Assembly (NCBI GenBank): GCA_028023455.1
Contig: JAQFVV010012398.1
Location: 2,812,682-2,876,681, forward strand
DNA length: 64,000 bases
From: Epiperipatus broadwayi
Lineage: Eukaryota; Onychophora; Udeonychophora; Euonychophora; Peripatidae
Direction: 5' to 3'
Under the pieces are notes generated by a model. It was not told the DNA's origin, ran no database searches, and worked only from the letters and a program-made list of their open reading frames with translations. Below, piece by piece: positions 36,184 through 50,225 of this stretch; positions within the stretch are counted from its first letter, which is position 1, and each line of letters opens with the position of its first letter. Position numbers and translations under genes: made by a program.

Positions 36184-37641
36184 TTATAAAAAATAGTCTT
36201 GCAGTTTGGTCAGAGGGCATCTGTCTCTGATGAGTCTTGTAAGAGGTAGATTGGTATTTTCCTTATCACCTTCTACCTTGTCACTAGGGCCTGGTTGCTG
36301 CGCTTGATCCTCTTTTTGCACTATTGTCTCCATCATCATTGCTTGGTCTCCCAAGTTTTCTCTAGGCATTGGTTCCTCCTTCAAACTTCTGTCAACAGAC
36401 TCTTCTGCTCTATATGGGATGTCTCCCTCACTTTGTGCTGGACTTTGAGAGCTATTCATGTCTAGTACGTTACTCTGTTGATTTTTCAGATGATTTATAT
36501 GTTTTTTCAGATTTTCCCATTTTCAAGTCTGACAATGCGAATATATCTAGATGGAATCTCTACCACAACAGCAGGCAACCACACTCTTTTCAAAATGTCT
36601 CGGCTCCATACTAACTCATCCATTCTGAACTCAGCCACATTTTCACTTCTGTTTATAGTCTCTTCATTGTCTGGAAATATCTTTGTCATATGAGTACGGC
36701 ACTTTCTGCTTAACAGCAGTTCTGATGGAGCTTTTATTGTGGCTATGCATGGTGTGAAATGCTGGTAAAACATTGCATCCACCAGTGCTTCATGTATGTT
36801 CTTATACGACGTTTTATTCAGGGTCATCTTCAAATGTTGCACAGCCTTCTTTGTCAAACCATTAGATTCTGGATGATATGGTGCTGTAAGAATATGTCTT
36901 ATTCCTTTATTAGTTAAAGTCTTTGAATTCTTGTGATGTAAATCCAGTCCCATTGTCTGTTACAATCATTTAGGGGAACCCTTGTCTCGCAAAAACTTCT
37001 TTCAGGGCTCCAATGGTACATTCTGTGCTGGTACTCTTCACTAACTTATATTCTGCCCATTTAGAATATGAATCAACTATCACCAAGAATTAAAAGATTC
37101 AGCATGATCGATATGTAGATGTTGCCAGCCTGATGTGACTTTCGCCCATGAGTCATATGTCTTTGGGGGCAAATCAGCAAAAGTCTGGCACCGGACACAA
37201 TTCTTCACTGTTTGCTCTATTTCCTGTTTCATACTTGGTCACCACACATATGACCGGGCCAAGGCTTTCATTCTCACGGTGTCTTTGGTGGAGCAAGCCC
37301 AGTGTTTGTTTCCTACACTCTGGGAGTATAAACACTCAATCCATCATAAGGATGCAACCCTTACACATGGATAGATTTTCCCTTGCATTCCATATTGCTC
37401 TGTTCACATTATCTGGTCAGCGTTTCGGCCATTCCCATCGAATCCAATACTTCAGACACTTGTACCCTGGATCATTTTCCATCCATTTTTTCACTTTAGC
37501 ACTATTTATAGTTTCTTGCTTCCAGACATCAATATAGTTTATTTCTATACAGTCTCTAGGGGGGTCACTAACATTCAATAAGCGATAAAGCATCAGCATG
37601 ACTGATCTCTTTCCCAGGTTTGTATCTAAATACATAATCAT
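36184..37641 (-). pseudogene. pol: Integrase region of Gypsy element 2, broken
   Basis: Read on - from high to low coordinate. 37641-37417 is an RNase H/integrase linker with a YIDVWKQETINSAKVKKW block like YIDYINSAVINSNTVRKW of element 1. The zinc-binding end and first catalytic Asp lie at about 37215-37090 (CVRCQ, HIDHA). The core follows at 36953-36507. The catalytic Glu is replaced by Lys (GLTKKAVQ, against GLAESAVQ in element 1), so the integrase is dead even without the frameshifts. The tail at 36459-36184 is Glu/Gln/Pro-rich and ends LQDYFL, the counterpart of RFKDYV in element 1. Confidence 0.8.
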
Positions 37642-38769
37642 ATGCCACTAGCATATTTATTCAGCATATCATGCGTTGGCTAGCATGATCAGGAGTTTTA
37701 CAGTCATGTCCCAAAATTCCCAGTAATGGGTGGTGATATGTATAGATCACAAATTTTCTACCATATACATATTGATGGAACTTTTTTACTGCAAATATTA
37801 TGGCCAGCACCTCCTTGTCCAGCTGACTATAATTTCATTCTGTGGACGTTAAGGTTCTTGAGGCATAGGCAATAGGATGTTCCCCCCATAACACACGTGA
37901 AATTACTGCACCCACTCCATACTCTGAGGCATCTGTTGTAATTAGGACTTCTTGGTCTTCATTATAATGTACCAATACTCTATTGGACACAAGCAGTTCT
38001 TTTGCTCCTTGGAAAGCTTTATCATGTTGCTTGTTCCAGTTCCATCGCAGTCCTTTCCACAGTAATTCATATAAAGATGTCAAGATGTGCGACTTTCCTC
38101 TTAGGAAGCTTTCAAAAAAGTTGAATAGTCCTAAAAAGGCTTGTAATTCCTTGACATTCTTGACCGCTCTCACCTTCTCTGGATTTGGATATTTTCCATT
38201 TCGATTTATCACATGTCCTAGGAAATTAATTTTGTTTGTGGCCCATATGCATTTAGATGGGTTTATTCTGGCTCCCACTTTGTCCAGCTTGGCACACACA
38301 TCTAATGCATGTGTCTCCAATTCTCTTTGTGACTTAGCAGTCACTAAAATATCATCTATATAGGGTATAACTCTCTTCATGACCTGCAATAAAACGTCCA
38401 TCTTTGCTTGGAACATGTTTGGGACCATTGTAATTCCATATGGCAGCTTATTACATGTATCCAGTCCCAGGTGTGTACTTATAGTCAGCAGTTTTGCAGT
38501 TCTATCAGTCACTGGTATCTGGTGGAAAGCCGACTTTAAATCGATTTTTGATAAGAAATTCTGTTCTCTGGAGTGATGCTAATACTTTACGTATATGACT
38601 GGATATGCCTCTTTATTTATGAACTTATTTACTGTAATGCGATAGTTTCCACAGAGTTGGATGCCCGGTTTACAGCTGCTACCATGGGAGTTGCCCATGT
38701 TGACTCTTCAACTGGTGACAGTACATCTCTATTCACCATATCCTTGATGTTCTCCTCAATTTTTGGTTA
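37642..38769 (-). pseudogene. pol: Reverse transcriptase and RNase H of Gypsy element 2, broken
   Basis: On -, the fingers region starts near 38769 with KIEENIKDMVNRDV and STWATP. A garbled stretch follows at about 38650-38520. A long frame 38512-37835 then holds PYGITMVPN, the catalytic box YIDD in PYIDDILVT, NFLGHV and the RNase H motif TTDASEYGVGAV. A stop after TSTE interrupts RNase H at 37835, with homologous residues (YSQLDKEVLAIIFAV) continuing below it. In the RNase H the expected TDHKP is read TYHHP, losing a catalytic Asp. Confidence 0.85.
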
Positions 38770-38830
38770 TGACATCAAGGAGAGTCCTGCACCACTATCT
38801 ACTTCCATTTGAGTTTTGCTCCCCCACACC
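38770..38830 (-). pseudogene. Protease active-site remnant of Gypsy element 2
   Basis: On -, MEVDSGAGLSLMS gives an intact D-S-G aspartic protease triad. It is followed almost at once by RT sequence, whereas element 1 has about 130 codons between these points, so the rest of the protease and the linker are deleted. Confidence 0.75.
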
Positions 38831-39628
38831 GTAACATTTAAAATAATACGGCCCTCTGCTGCATCTTCAATCTTATTTATATACTTGGCTGGGTTTCATG
38901 GTTTTTGTCTTTATTTCTACAAACTCTGGCTAAATGTCCTTTCATTTTACATATTGTACATTTGTCCGTTTTATATCTACATACTTTCTTAATGTGGCCT
39001 TTGTCACCACAACAATAACACGTTATTTTTTCATTTACTGTAGTCTTATTAGCTTCTGTTCCTTCTGTTTTGTACACAGCTATCGCATTACTTTCCATTT
39101 TTACTGATGTCTGAATTTCCACTGCTTCTTTCCCAATCACTTCATGTGCCACACATTTTGTTAAAGTCAACTTATAATTTAAGTTTGGTTCACTTAGCAA
39201 GGTTTTTCTTAGGTTGTAGTCCAGCATTCTGTACAGTAATTGGTCCAGTAGCATACTCTCTAGTTCAGATCCAAATTAACATTGCTTAGCAAGTGCACTT
39301 AATGCTATATCATAATCAGTATAGCGTTCTCTTCATAATTGCCGTCTCATCCTAAAACGCAGACGGGATATTCATTTGGATGTTGCTGGCTGGAAATAGT
39401 TATTTAGCTTCTCTTTTACTTCTTCGTATGCAGTATCTTCTGGTGGGTTTGGCTCACATAACTTTTGCAATTTGGAAAATGTCCTTTCCCGCTAATAACA
39501 ATAGCATAGCTACTTTTTTGTTTGTTCTCATCTACTTTATTCGCTAACATATAGCATTCTATATGTTCAATGTATGCTTTCCAAGTCGTCGTATATTTAA
39601 TATCAAATTCGCGGATATTACTACTCAT
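38831..39628 (-). pseudogene. gag: gag of Gypsy element 2 (capsid and zinc knuckles), broken
   Basis: On -, the start is the ATG at 39628 (MSSNIREFDIKYTTTWKAY). The first frame ends at 39416. A second frame at 39254-38877 begins LLDQLLYRM, as in element 1 (LLDQLLWGM), and ends with two CCHC knuckles, CYCCGDKGHIKKVC and CTICKMKGHLARVC. The region between the frames is frameshifted. Confidence 0.82.
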
Positions 39629-39875
39629 TTTGTATTCCCTATTTTTACACAGTTAAACAATATTCCATATTTTTACATGGTTACACAATTATTATTTTTT
39701 ATAATTTGACCAATTCAGTATCTTTAATCATTCACTGTTTTATTTTTATTTTTCACTATTACTTTCCGGTCTGCACCTTTTTGTCTTTTAATATTTTCTA
39801 ATTGGATATTCTAACCATTCAACACGTAGCTATTAATTTTTTTCTCTTTCTTTTTGATTTCGCCGCCATTTTTTA

Positions 39876-39889
39876 GTTGATCTGCGCTA
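39876..39889 (-). other. Degenerate primer binding site of Gypsy element 2
   Basis: On -, TAGCGCAGATCAAC begins 3 nt after the 5' LTR, the same spacing as TGGCGCAGTCGG in element 1. It is probably a mutated tRNA-Ser-type site. Confidence 0.55.
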
Positions 39890-39892
39890 TTC

Positions 39893-40391
39893 TGCTGTAT
39901 ACAGGAGTTACGGACTTTCTATAGATTTGGTCAAGCTATATTTCAAATTATTCATTTACCAGCTGTATGTGCTTTACCGTAAGTTTCACACAATTAAATA
40001 GTCCTTTATATGATTAGTTTGTTTTATTTACAAAATCTTAAACACAATAATTATATACAATATGTTAAATGTCTCTGCTTAATTATTATCCGTGTCGTTC
40101 CGAGATACAAATGTCATTTATTCCTAAGACTTTACACTGTACATAAACTTCAGGTCCTATTACATGTTAGTAGCTATTTGTGGCTTTAAACTAATGCTCT
40201 TCTCCAATCTCACAGCCTCAAAATATCTATTGCTTAGAAAAATTATAACTACTTACTTCATTTTGTAGTTTAATGTCCAGCCATCTTTGTTACTACCCTC
40301 CTGTCTTCCCAGCATACTTTTCGCCTCTCTATAGAGTACCGATATCCTAAAATCAATTTATCGATCTTTACACTTTATCGCTGACAGTCCA
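39893..40391 (-). repeat. 5' LTR of Gypsy element 2
   Basis: 499 bp, TGGACTGTC to GTATACAGCA on -. It is similar to 35562-36149 apart from the duplication and extra block noted there, with scattered substitutions. Confidence 0.85.
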
Positions 40392-40396
40392 CTTCT

Positions 40397-43300
40397 AAAA
40401 CCATTGTTAAGTTTATATGTAATTCCAGGAACATTGTAAATTATGTTTATATAATCTTATATAAACAAATAATACCATCATATACTTTTCTATGCCCTTA
40501 ACATAATACCAATGCAATATTTCAATTATATTTAAACTGTAAAATAGCTGATAGTTTTGACTGTCCAATATTTTTCCTCTGTTCTTTTCACTACTTTTAT
40601 TTAATTTCTCATTCACATAACTAACTATGCAGCCAATATTTATGCAAACTTAGTTATAACTTCTTTATTCTTAACTGACATAACTATTGTATATATTGTC
40701 ACCAAAAATTTGGAAAATACACAAAATTTACCATATTGTGAATCAACTTAAATATTATCTAAAGTGTTGAGATGCTTGAAGTGGTTGCGACAATTCTGGC
40801 TTTGAATCTTGTGTCTTATTTATATTTTTCTAATATTATTAAATATCATATACTTTTATGATAAAATTTTATTAGCAAAATTTAAAAATAAATGTTCAAA
40901 TTTAAACATTTAAAAATTAAAATGTAGAAAAAATAAATTCAGTAAATATCTATAAATTAATAAGGTAGTTTCAGAATTTCAGTCGTTTAATTTTAAATGT
41001 TTAAATGAGAAAAATTACCCCCCTCCCCCCCTTTTTTTTTTATCAGATTCAGAATTCGTTTTTAGATTTTTTTTTACTAGAACTACAATAACTTATCAAG
41101 ATTAACTTCTGACGTGTTATTGTGTTCTGTAAATAATTTGAACATTCATAGAAGAAAAAGAAAGTAATCTTTGAAAAATCTGATTAGAAAAACTGAATTA
41201 TTATTTTCATTTATTGTTTAATTATTGAAAATAACCATTAAATCATCGTTTATTATTCATGTCTAAATTGTTAACTTTTAGCCACATCTGTTAGCTAGTA
41301 AACATTTTGTATATTAATAAATTCAGACATCATTAACTTGTGAGAATGAAATTGTTTTTTAAATATTCATAATAATAATAAAATGCTAAAATTATTTCCA
41401 AAGACAGAGCCACTGAGTACATCATTTTTATTAGCACATGGATTTTTTTAGACAACTTCACTATTAATAAAATATCACAAAAGAACTTGTAGGGATTTCA
41501 TCCAGGAGATAAATTCACTAATAGATTATAAACCCATAAATTCTGCCACTGTAGAGATAAATTTGGCAGATAGTAATTGTTTCACAGTTTGTGACTATCC
41601 ACATGTACAAAGACTAGTAGTTGCTAAATTTCATTTATTAAGCAGAAAAGCACATTGACTATAGGTTGTCTTGAATATGTTGATGAGATTCCAGTCAAAT
41701 CTAGGAAGATCAAACTCAGCTGGCTTTATTGTAAGATATGGGAGAAAAATATTTGTTTGGAATGTCATAAAAATTCCATTTTTACTCTATAATTTTTTAA
41801 TCTTAGGTTCTTGGTTGAGTATCCAAAAAGGGAATCTTGATTTGAAAATAAACCTTAAATGATGAAATTATATACTGAATTTTTGGCAAGTCTGATCTGT
41901 TTAATAGTTTCTTATACATTTTCTGTGAGGTTATTTCTCATGTTGTATCTGGTGGGGGAATATGTGAAAGAATAAGAAGCCTTTACAAACGAATAGACTT
42001 AAGGATATGCTATATATAGAACATAAATAAAATAATGTATTTAAGAATATAATAAATAATTGTGCTAAAATTGAAATAAATGTAAAAGTATTACGAAGTA
42101 AAAATATTAAAGTTAAAAAGAATAGATCAGGATTCAGATCAAATAAAATAATAAATAACAATGGTAGTAACTAGAACTTTCCATTGTGTAATGCTACTAC
42201 CTGGGATTGGATTGAGAAAAGAATAAAAGCTCACTTGTAAACCGAATCAATGTCTTTACTCACATACTGTATCAATGGAACTGGTCATGTTTATCTGAAG
42301 GAACAACAAGGTTGAGTGTTCAAAGGACTATTATATGACCCAGTGACCACCACTGAAGGTTCAAAAATGGACTTAAGGACTTTTTGTATGCCCCACTATG
42401 CCTATATGGCTGAGTATCATAAGTGATAGTATAATACTAATCTTTGTAAGCATTATTATGTTAAGTGTATATATTAAACATTGTTAATTTAACTTTTACC
42501 ATTGTTATCTTATGGGCAATAAACATCAAATTTTAGTTATAAAGTTTTCTTGAGTTATAATTATTTTTGCTTGTCTGACTACCTTTATCACGACTGCAGT
42601 ATTCATGGTGGCTGTACGTAACAGTATACCAATAATATTTCTCATGGTAATATTTAATTACTATATTTTAGACACAGTCAATTCAGTATTTAATATAAAT
42701 GGTTCAAATCAAGTATGGAAAATAAAATTAAAAATTTTCAATGTCACCCCCCACTCCCACCTACAATCAAATAAGTTCATTTTGGGTTTGCTGTGCTTCA
42801 GAAATAATTTGGTGTTCAATGCAAACTACTGAAATCAAGTTTGTATAATAAATTTTAAGCAATTAAACTTCATTAAAAATTTTCATATTTAAAAAAAAAA
42901 ATTTATCTGGGAGAGAAAAGCATCATGCATAGACCAGGACCCAGGTGGTTTCCATCTGCTGCTATTCCCCCATTTGAGAATAGCATTCTTTTGGAAGTTG
43001 CTATTGAAGTTAATAGGTTTTATGGAGCACCATATTATTTTCATTGGATATTAATGTCAGTAGGAATTCACAGTTATTGATTGAAGTAGATTTATTTTAT
43101 TATTTGTTCAACAATTTCCTGGTTTTAAAGACTTTAAATATATGTTTTTTGTTTTATCAAAGATGTATTTGGAAATTGAATCAGTAAAGTTATCAATGGT
43201 GATTTAAAATTTTTTTTCTGATTATTTTACTTCACTTGTGAAATCACTCGTTCTTTTAAAAATTGAAATTTTAATAACAGAGTTATTATCATAAATAGAA

Positions 43301-44460
43301 AAGTGTATAATATTCATCCTTTTGCTAAGAGGTGATGCTAAAGTTGGCATATAACCAAGTGTATTCAAATACATACTTGTACAAATTTAATTAATTGAAT
43401 GCAAACTTTTTAAGAATAAAAATCAGTTAGTAAATTTATATTACTTTTAAAGAAAATGTAAAGCATCAAGGGGATAAATAAAGTGTTTCGTAGTGAATCT
43501 GGAAATCTGTTCTTCAGATTTGCACTTTACCTAGTGCCAATTATATAAGCATTAGAACGGGTTTTAATCCAAATTATATATATAATGGACACCCATCTTG
43601 AACAATAGGTGGTAATATAGATAGAGATGTATGGATACACAACTCTAAATGGATCTATACCAAAAATATTGTGGTAAATTAGACTTTAATTTGATAAATT
43701 ATTAAGAACATTTAGTTTCGTCTACCCATTCAACTTGCATACATGTATGGGTGTATGAGAATTAATATTTATAAGTTATAAAATTTTGTAATTTTATAAT
43801 ATTTTGTATTTCAATAATTTTTATATAAGACTAATCAATTTAGATTTGTATTTCAATAATTTTACTAATCCGTTATATATAAGAATAATCAATTTATAAT
43901 ATATATCTAATTTATATTTTGTAATTTTATTACTAATAATTTGTATAAAAATAAATTGGCATTTAAGAGTCAAACAATGTAATCAGTGGATCTTAAAATT
44001 TTGTGGGCCATTGCATTATTCTAAAAAATGTATGGAATGTTATAAATACCAGAAATTCTTTAATTAAATTTTACTTTACCATTGATCGATGTTTTTCATT
44101 GCCATATATGGAGATATAGGTCAATTTGGTTAAGTTTCACTTGGCTAATTGATACATTTTGTATTACCATATATGGAAATGTAGATCAACTTTGAATCTC
44201 AACCAAGTATATAGAGTTTGAAAAAATGGCTAGCAAGAATTTTATCAGAATAAAATCTAAACAAAAATGTAATCGAAACAAAGACCATATCCTGTTTCTA
44301 GATATATGTGAAATTACGGAAATATCTTGCCTCAAGATAGCATTATTTAAATATTTGCCAGGTATACAAGTAGCTAAATTTTGGCTATCAATCATAATTC
44401 TTGTTCTATTTTGATATCAGAGAGTTAATATGCTTCACGCAAGTTTGTATTTTAAAATAA
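40397..44460. other. AT-rich non-coding stretch
   Basis: No gene recognised. At 43770-43930 a degenerate direct repeat of a TTTCAATAATTT...AATCAATTTA unit is present. Confidence 0.4.
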
Positions 44461-45815
44461 ATAATGTCGGGGTAAAGGAGAAAACCGTTTGCTTTCCCAT
44501 ACCTCTGGGAGCTCATCTAGCTCATTATGCTGAAGTCAGGAACATCTTGACTGAATATGTGGACTGTTCAGTGATATGCTTGCCTGAAGTGAACTTTGTA
44601 TCTCTACCAACACTTGTTTCTAACCCAAACCAATTTACGATCATGATCCAGCGATTACCTACATCGTCCTCAAGCCCAAGGTAATATCTACATTGCCGTC
44701 AGCTAATTAACTCTTAATTAGTGAATTATTCTAATCCTAAAGTACATTGTAAGCCTTTCTTTCTTCTATTTACTTCTTAAAAGCTATTATATAAATGTTA
44801 ACAAAGTCTATACAATTTATTCTAATGCTGTACAAGTTCTTATGTTTTGGGCGTGGCAATTTAGAATTAATTTCATTTCCCTTGGTTTGTGATTCTAATT
44901 TCTTTTGATAAGCTATGATTGTAAATTAATATATTAAGTTATATGTGCAATGATCGCTTGTAGAAATGTAAGGAGGTATTTTAGAAATGTGAGAAAGCAA
45001 TTTATTCCCTTTTAGTTTTAGACTCTGACCTCTTTTTTTAAATATATTTTTATTAATCATTAGTTACATGCCCGGGATGGTTTGTGTTTAAGCATTCCAT
45101 TATGCAGGAGAGCATCCTATAATAATTGGGTGTTCATTAATTTATCATGGTCGTTAGTGACATGAACTATTTATATGTTTTAGGCGATATAAAGGTATCA
45201 TTGCAATCATTATTTATCATTTTCGTGCTTTACCATATATTTTTTGGGATCTTCGGAATGACCGATCCCATTATTCATTATCCCTCTCAAAGTAGATGTT
45301 TCCTACTAGGGATCTTCAGCACCTCCAATGAATAAGGGTATGGGAAACATATGGATAAACCATCCCAACACGCAACTTGTGCCACTATTCTTCAGAGATA
45401 TGATCTTGGCCATCATGCAGGCATACTCCTTTCGTATAAATATGACAAAGCCACCCTAGAGCGTCTTAAGTAACCACCTTCCTGTATGCAATTGTAAATG
45501 ATACCGCCTTTATTATTATCATTTATTTATAAATCTGCATGTTCTCTGTCAGCCATAATCGCATGTTGTTTGCCATCCATCATATTTAACTTTTTGGGTC
45601 AGATTATATAATTACAGCCTCTTTTTTGAAATATAATCTTGCACGCTTTTTAAATAACACATCAGAAGTTTTTACTTATATATATAATGACTAATGAAAC
45701 TCATTAGTGTGAATCTGTAATATTTTAAATGAGGGTTAAGCTACAATGTATTATTGATTATATAATTAATTTGAAATAAATTATGTCGGGGTAAAGGAGA
45801 AGACGTTTGATTATT
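44450..45815 (+). repeat. Pair of direct repeats about 1.3 kb apart (possible ends of an unclassified element)
   Basis: TGTCGGGGTAAAGGAGAA with similar flanks (AAATAAATNATG before, ACGTTTG-like after) occurs at 44465 and again at 45784, spaced by 1,319 bp. The first is followed by a balanced, GC-richer stretch to about 44690. They could be the starts of two copies of one repeat, or a boundary of a small LTR-type element. No protein is visible between them. Confidence 0.35.
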
Positions 45816-48800
45816 AACCACATCAACCACTATATATAATTAACCACACAAAACATTCTTATTTTATATATGTAATAATTGCACTAACCAATATGTAATA
45901 ATACAAATATTTTAGTTCTGTATTTTCCTGAGTGACCTATTTAATGAATCCATCGAAATGCGTGATTGCAAATTAACCATAATCAAATGTGTTATCATTG
46001 TATAGACATTTTCCACGCCTATTTTGTTTTATTTTTAATCATAAATTACCATATTTTATTATTTAATAAATTTATATTATATCACTTCTCTGTATTCTCG
46101 TATTTGTCATTCATTGCCCGAATCTCTAGTATTAACTATTTGATTAAGTTAAATTGTTCCCAAATTGAATGAAAAATTTTATTTAGTATTATTAATTAAA
46201 CTCCCTTTGTTTAATGTTTTATTAATATATTAAGCAATAGTCTGTACCATTCTTTAATTGTTATATTTTGTAGAAATTATTAGCTAATTATTTGAATATT
46301 ATTGATTTCCAAGTCTCTTTGCTCACCCTGTTCTCATTGCTGGGTCTGGGGTAAATGAAAACCTTGCTAGTATTCTCAAAAGCATTGTTTATATAGTCAG
46401 AGACTCTGGAGCACAGGTAAATAGGTTAGCATTTAGTATTGTTCCAGACCTGTGTATCTCGCACATGCTAGATTGTTTTAGTTTGCTTGGATTCTAGGTC
46501 TTGTTGAATGAACACACAATTTTGACTGGAACAATAGGATATTCAGAGATTTGGTGCATAGACTATTATGTGTGCAGGTGAAGTAATTAATTAATGCTAG
46601 GTTTTTATGACATTTTTTCTTATATGTTATGTATAACATGGATTCCTATGGAAAAATGAAATGAATTTTGAATTGTTCAGAGAATACTGGACTTGTATAA
46701 ACTGCTTTAGAAATAGATTGAAGACATTGTGCTATTCACTCTACAAATAGAATCTGTCTGATTCACTTCTCTGTGCATAGTTCCAACCTAGGCATATATT
46801 TCTAACAATTGCCTAATATTTTATATTGAAGTTTCAAGGAGACTTCTGATTGCAAAATGATTCTATTTCCAGCCATTCAATCTACCAAATGAGATTCTAT
46901 GCAATATGATAACTAATTAGTTTTCATCTTCTATTGCTATGTGATAAATAAATATAAAAAACTGTATAGTGGATTATGTTTTTGACTCCAGAAATGGAAT
47001 AAATTGCTGTGGGAATGGCTTATTGCACCTAATGACACAGGAGTTATCTTATGCAATTCCGCACAATGGTAAGAATGTCAGTCGATTGTCAGCTGAATAA
47101 AGAAATAATCCTAATCATTCAAAATGAATGACAATGTTGTGCCAATTTATCACTTGATGCTGGATTGTCATTGATCTTTTAAGCAGTTCATCCATGACTG
47201 TTTATTTTTATGCAGATAACAGTTAACTTTTTCCCAGTCTCTAAATGCTTATGATTGTTGGCAAGACTGATCATGATGGTCTTACTCAAATTTATTGATT
47301 ATATATAATGAAAAAAAAGTATCATTCAGCTTATATTTAGTAATAGATTAGTTAGATGGTAATTTTTTAATTATCCAAAAACTTCCATTCTTATTGCATT
47401 ATTTCTATCTATCGAAACGTTTAAAAAAAGGCTACACTTATTTTAAAGCACTTTTTGTAATGCTTTATTTAATTTATAGTTTTGATTGTCAATAATATTC
47501 TTCAGATATTTCATATATCTAAAGACTAATAGGCAATTAAAACTGTTATAAATTAAATAAAGTGTGCTTTTTTAAAAGTGAACTTTTAAATAATTAAGAA
47601 CTTTATCAATTTTCCCTACTCTATTTATCCCCCACCCCAATCTTAAGTATTGCAATTTTAAATTATTACTTTTTGAGTCACTTCGTTAAAGTTGTTTGAA
47701 ATCTTGAGTTTTATAACGAGTATGCATATATCAATTGGGAAATCTTTTATCATTGTTAGACTTTCAAAAGTAGTCAAACATATTTTTATTGACATCCTTA
47801 TTAATAGCTAGTTATAAGAGCTTGTTTAAATTCATTGAAGGATTAGATTTTGATTTTTTCCTATTGCGTATGCTCATTTGATGACTATCGTCTTTACATA
47901 AATACATTCATTAATGATTAATATTTATTTAAATTATTGTCAATGTTTTTTGTTAATGCCTCTCTCATCTCAACACTATCACAACTATCTACCAAAGCAG
48001 AAAGATAGACTTCCTCTCTCACTATGTGAACAATCTTCATTTGTTAGACGAGCTAAAGGTATTAAATACCCGACTTTTCATGCTATATTGACTGCTTGAT
48101 ATTTCTCCATTGCACTACTAACATGTATGATAATTTTAGCCCAAATATAGATTTTAAAAATGATTAAAGATCATCATATAGGATCAGCCTCCATATTTCA
48201 CCATTGGTAAATAGGTTGATCAGTAATTCCAAAGACAAACTTCCTATTGAACATATTCACCATACTGTTTACAAGATTGCATTATCCATTTACTTTACAC
48301 GATATATTAAATATATATATTTTAAAAACTACTTCACATTCTCAATTTCAAAAAAAATTAATAAAGATATTGGAAAAAAGGCACTCCCAAGATATATTTT
48401 GGCTGAAGCCATTTGACCAAGATCATTATCCCTCTCACACATCTTGGATTTATTGTGCAGATATAGTTCAGATCTAGGTCAGGTTATTTTTTTTCAAGAA
48501 ACTAACAGGTAGCTCAACTGTTGCCAACCTAGATAACTATCCAAAAATGGGTATCTACCTATTATTATCTTGGTGATAAGGATTAAAAAGTGCATAAACT
48601 TTCAGCATTCAAAAATTAGCAAGCCTAGTGATTCTTGCCTTAATTTTCAGTTTCTTTATGAGATCTGCTTGGGGGGGGGGGGTTTCTGAAATAGTCTACT
48701 TATAGATTACTACCAATACGAATTCAATTTACATTTTTGCTTTTTTCTGAAATGTTTGTTCATTTATTTTGAAATTGAGAATATGAAATAGTGATTTTTC

Positions 48801-50225
48801 AAAATATATGTTTCAGATATTGTGTATTCTAAAAAAAGATGGCATGTGAGTGTTAAGACTCTGAATATTAATAAGAAACAATATATTGATCTTCAAAAAA
48901 TTTAATGTCTATATCTGGGCTAAAAGTAATATAATAATTTCTATCCTAATAAATGATTATTAATAATGAATTTTAAAAATGACTGTTGTCAAATGAATGC
49001 ATGCTACATGCATCATTTATAAAATGAATCTTAGTAAATAACTTAGTAAATGAATCTTAGTAATTTACTGTAGTAAATAATGAAATTTCAGAAGAGTTAT
49101 GACCAGGACCAGCTGAAGAGACTAGTTCACTTAAATCTATTTTATGAGTTTACTTATCTTTTTCCAATATTTATATTGTAATTGTGAATTGTTATTATTT
49201 TTTTCAAAATATATGCACTGATTTATTATATTTGCTTGTATTTCACTTTCACTACATTTTAAATACTGAAAGATTTCTATCTTTTAAGATTCTGTTCATA
49301 GAAAATTTATTATTTTAAATTAGAAAAGTAAAATTGGCAATTGTTTTGAACGGTGCAATTAAGAAGATTCAGTGTTAATTGCATGTACCCATTGATGAAA
49401 CCACCATCTATATATCAAAGTAAGCTAATTGATAAGTTTTATTTTTTTCATAAAACATCAAAAACAAAAACATTAAAATAATATCTTTAGTTAACAAATA
49501 GAGATTGAAATATATTTTCAGTGTGATCAATACAATTTGATGAGAAATTTATTATTAGCATTGACAACAAATTACTATTATGAAGTCAGAACAAAACAAC
49601 AACAAAAAAAAAAACCCATAAAAATAATATATATTTGAAACCCTGAAACTAATCTATTCAGTAAACAAATAGTGATTATAAATCAAATATTTTCATTAAG
49701 TGTTGTCAATGCAAACATTTTAGAAGAAATTATATTTGCCTTTATTGCTAATTTCTTTTCTTGGGTAATGTTTCAATTCATCATATTTATTTAAAATATT
49801 AATTTTTCAACCATTTTCTCACTAAAAATATTATTTTCAGATTTGTTTTTAATTAAACTGTTATTTTGATATTTTCAAACATATTATTTTTATATTTTTT
49901 TCTGATTGCTAATAAAATTTATCATTGAATTTTGAATTGATCACATTTAATGAAAATATTTGCTTTTCTGTCATTGGTCATTAAAGATATTATTTTCATG
50001 TTTGCAAATATATATTATTTTCATATCTTTTATTTTGTACGAAAAATATAAAACTTATCAATTAACCTAATTTTTGTCTACTTTGAAATGTAGATGGCAC
50101 CACCAACAAAGTGTTTACAGCGAAGTCACAGTGCATCACATCACATTACAAAGATGGATTGCATTTACAAAAGCAAGGAAGTGAAGTTTTATGAAGTTTG
50201 ATTTATAAAGAATATAGTTCAGGAA
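45816..50225. other. AT-rich non-coding stretch
   Basis: No coding sequence is supported. A run of ten G lies at about 48672-48681. The frames at 47914-48477 have no motif. Confidence 0.4.

Larger units (their letters stand above)
35562..40391 (-). mobile_element. Gypsy-type LTR retrotransposon 2, on the - strand, defective
   Basis: A 4,830-bp element flanked by the 5-bp target duplication CTTCT (35557-35561 and 40392-40396). The LTRs have canonical TG...CA ends: the 3' LTR is 35562-36149 and the 5' LTR is 39893-40391. It shares the domain order and many residues with element 1 (same knuckle spacing, RTDAS-like RNase H, HIDHA integrase block) and is a related family. It is more decayed: there is an internal deletion of several hundred bases between protease and RT, and many stops and frameshifts. 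No env. Confidence 0.88.

Noticed and set aside
36369-36693. Overlapping + strand frames at 36369-38812
   Set aside because: Antisense shadows of the Gypsy element 2 pol gene, which is supported by motifs on the - strand.
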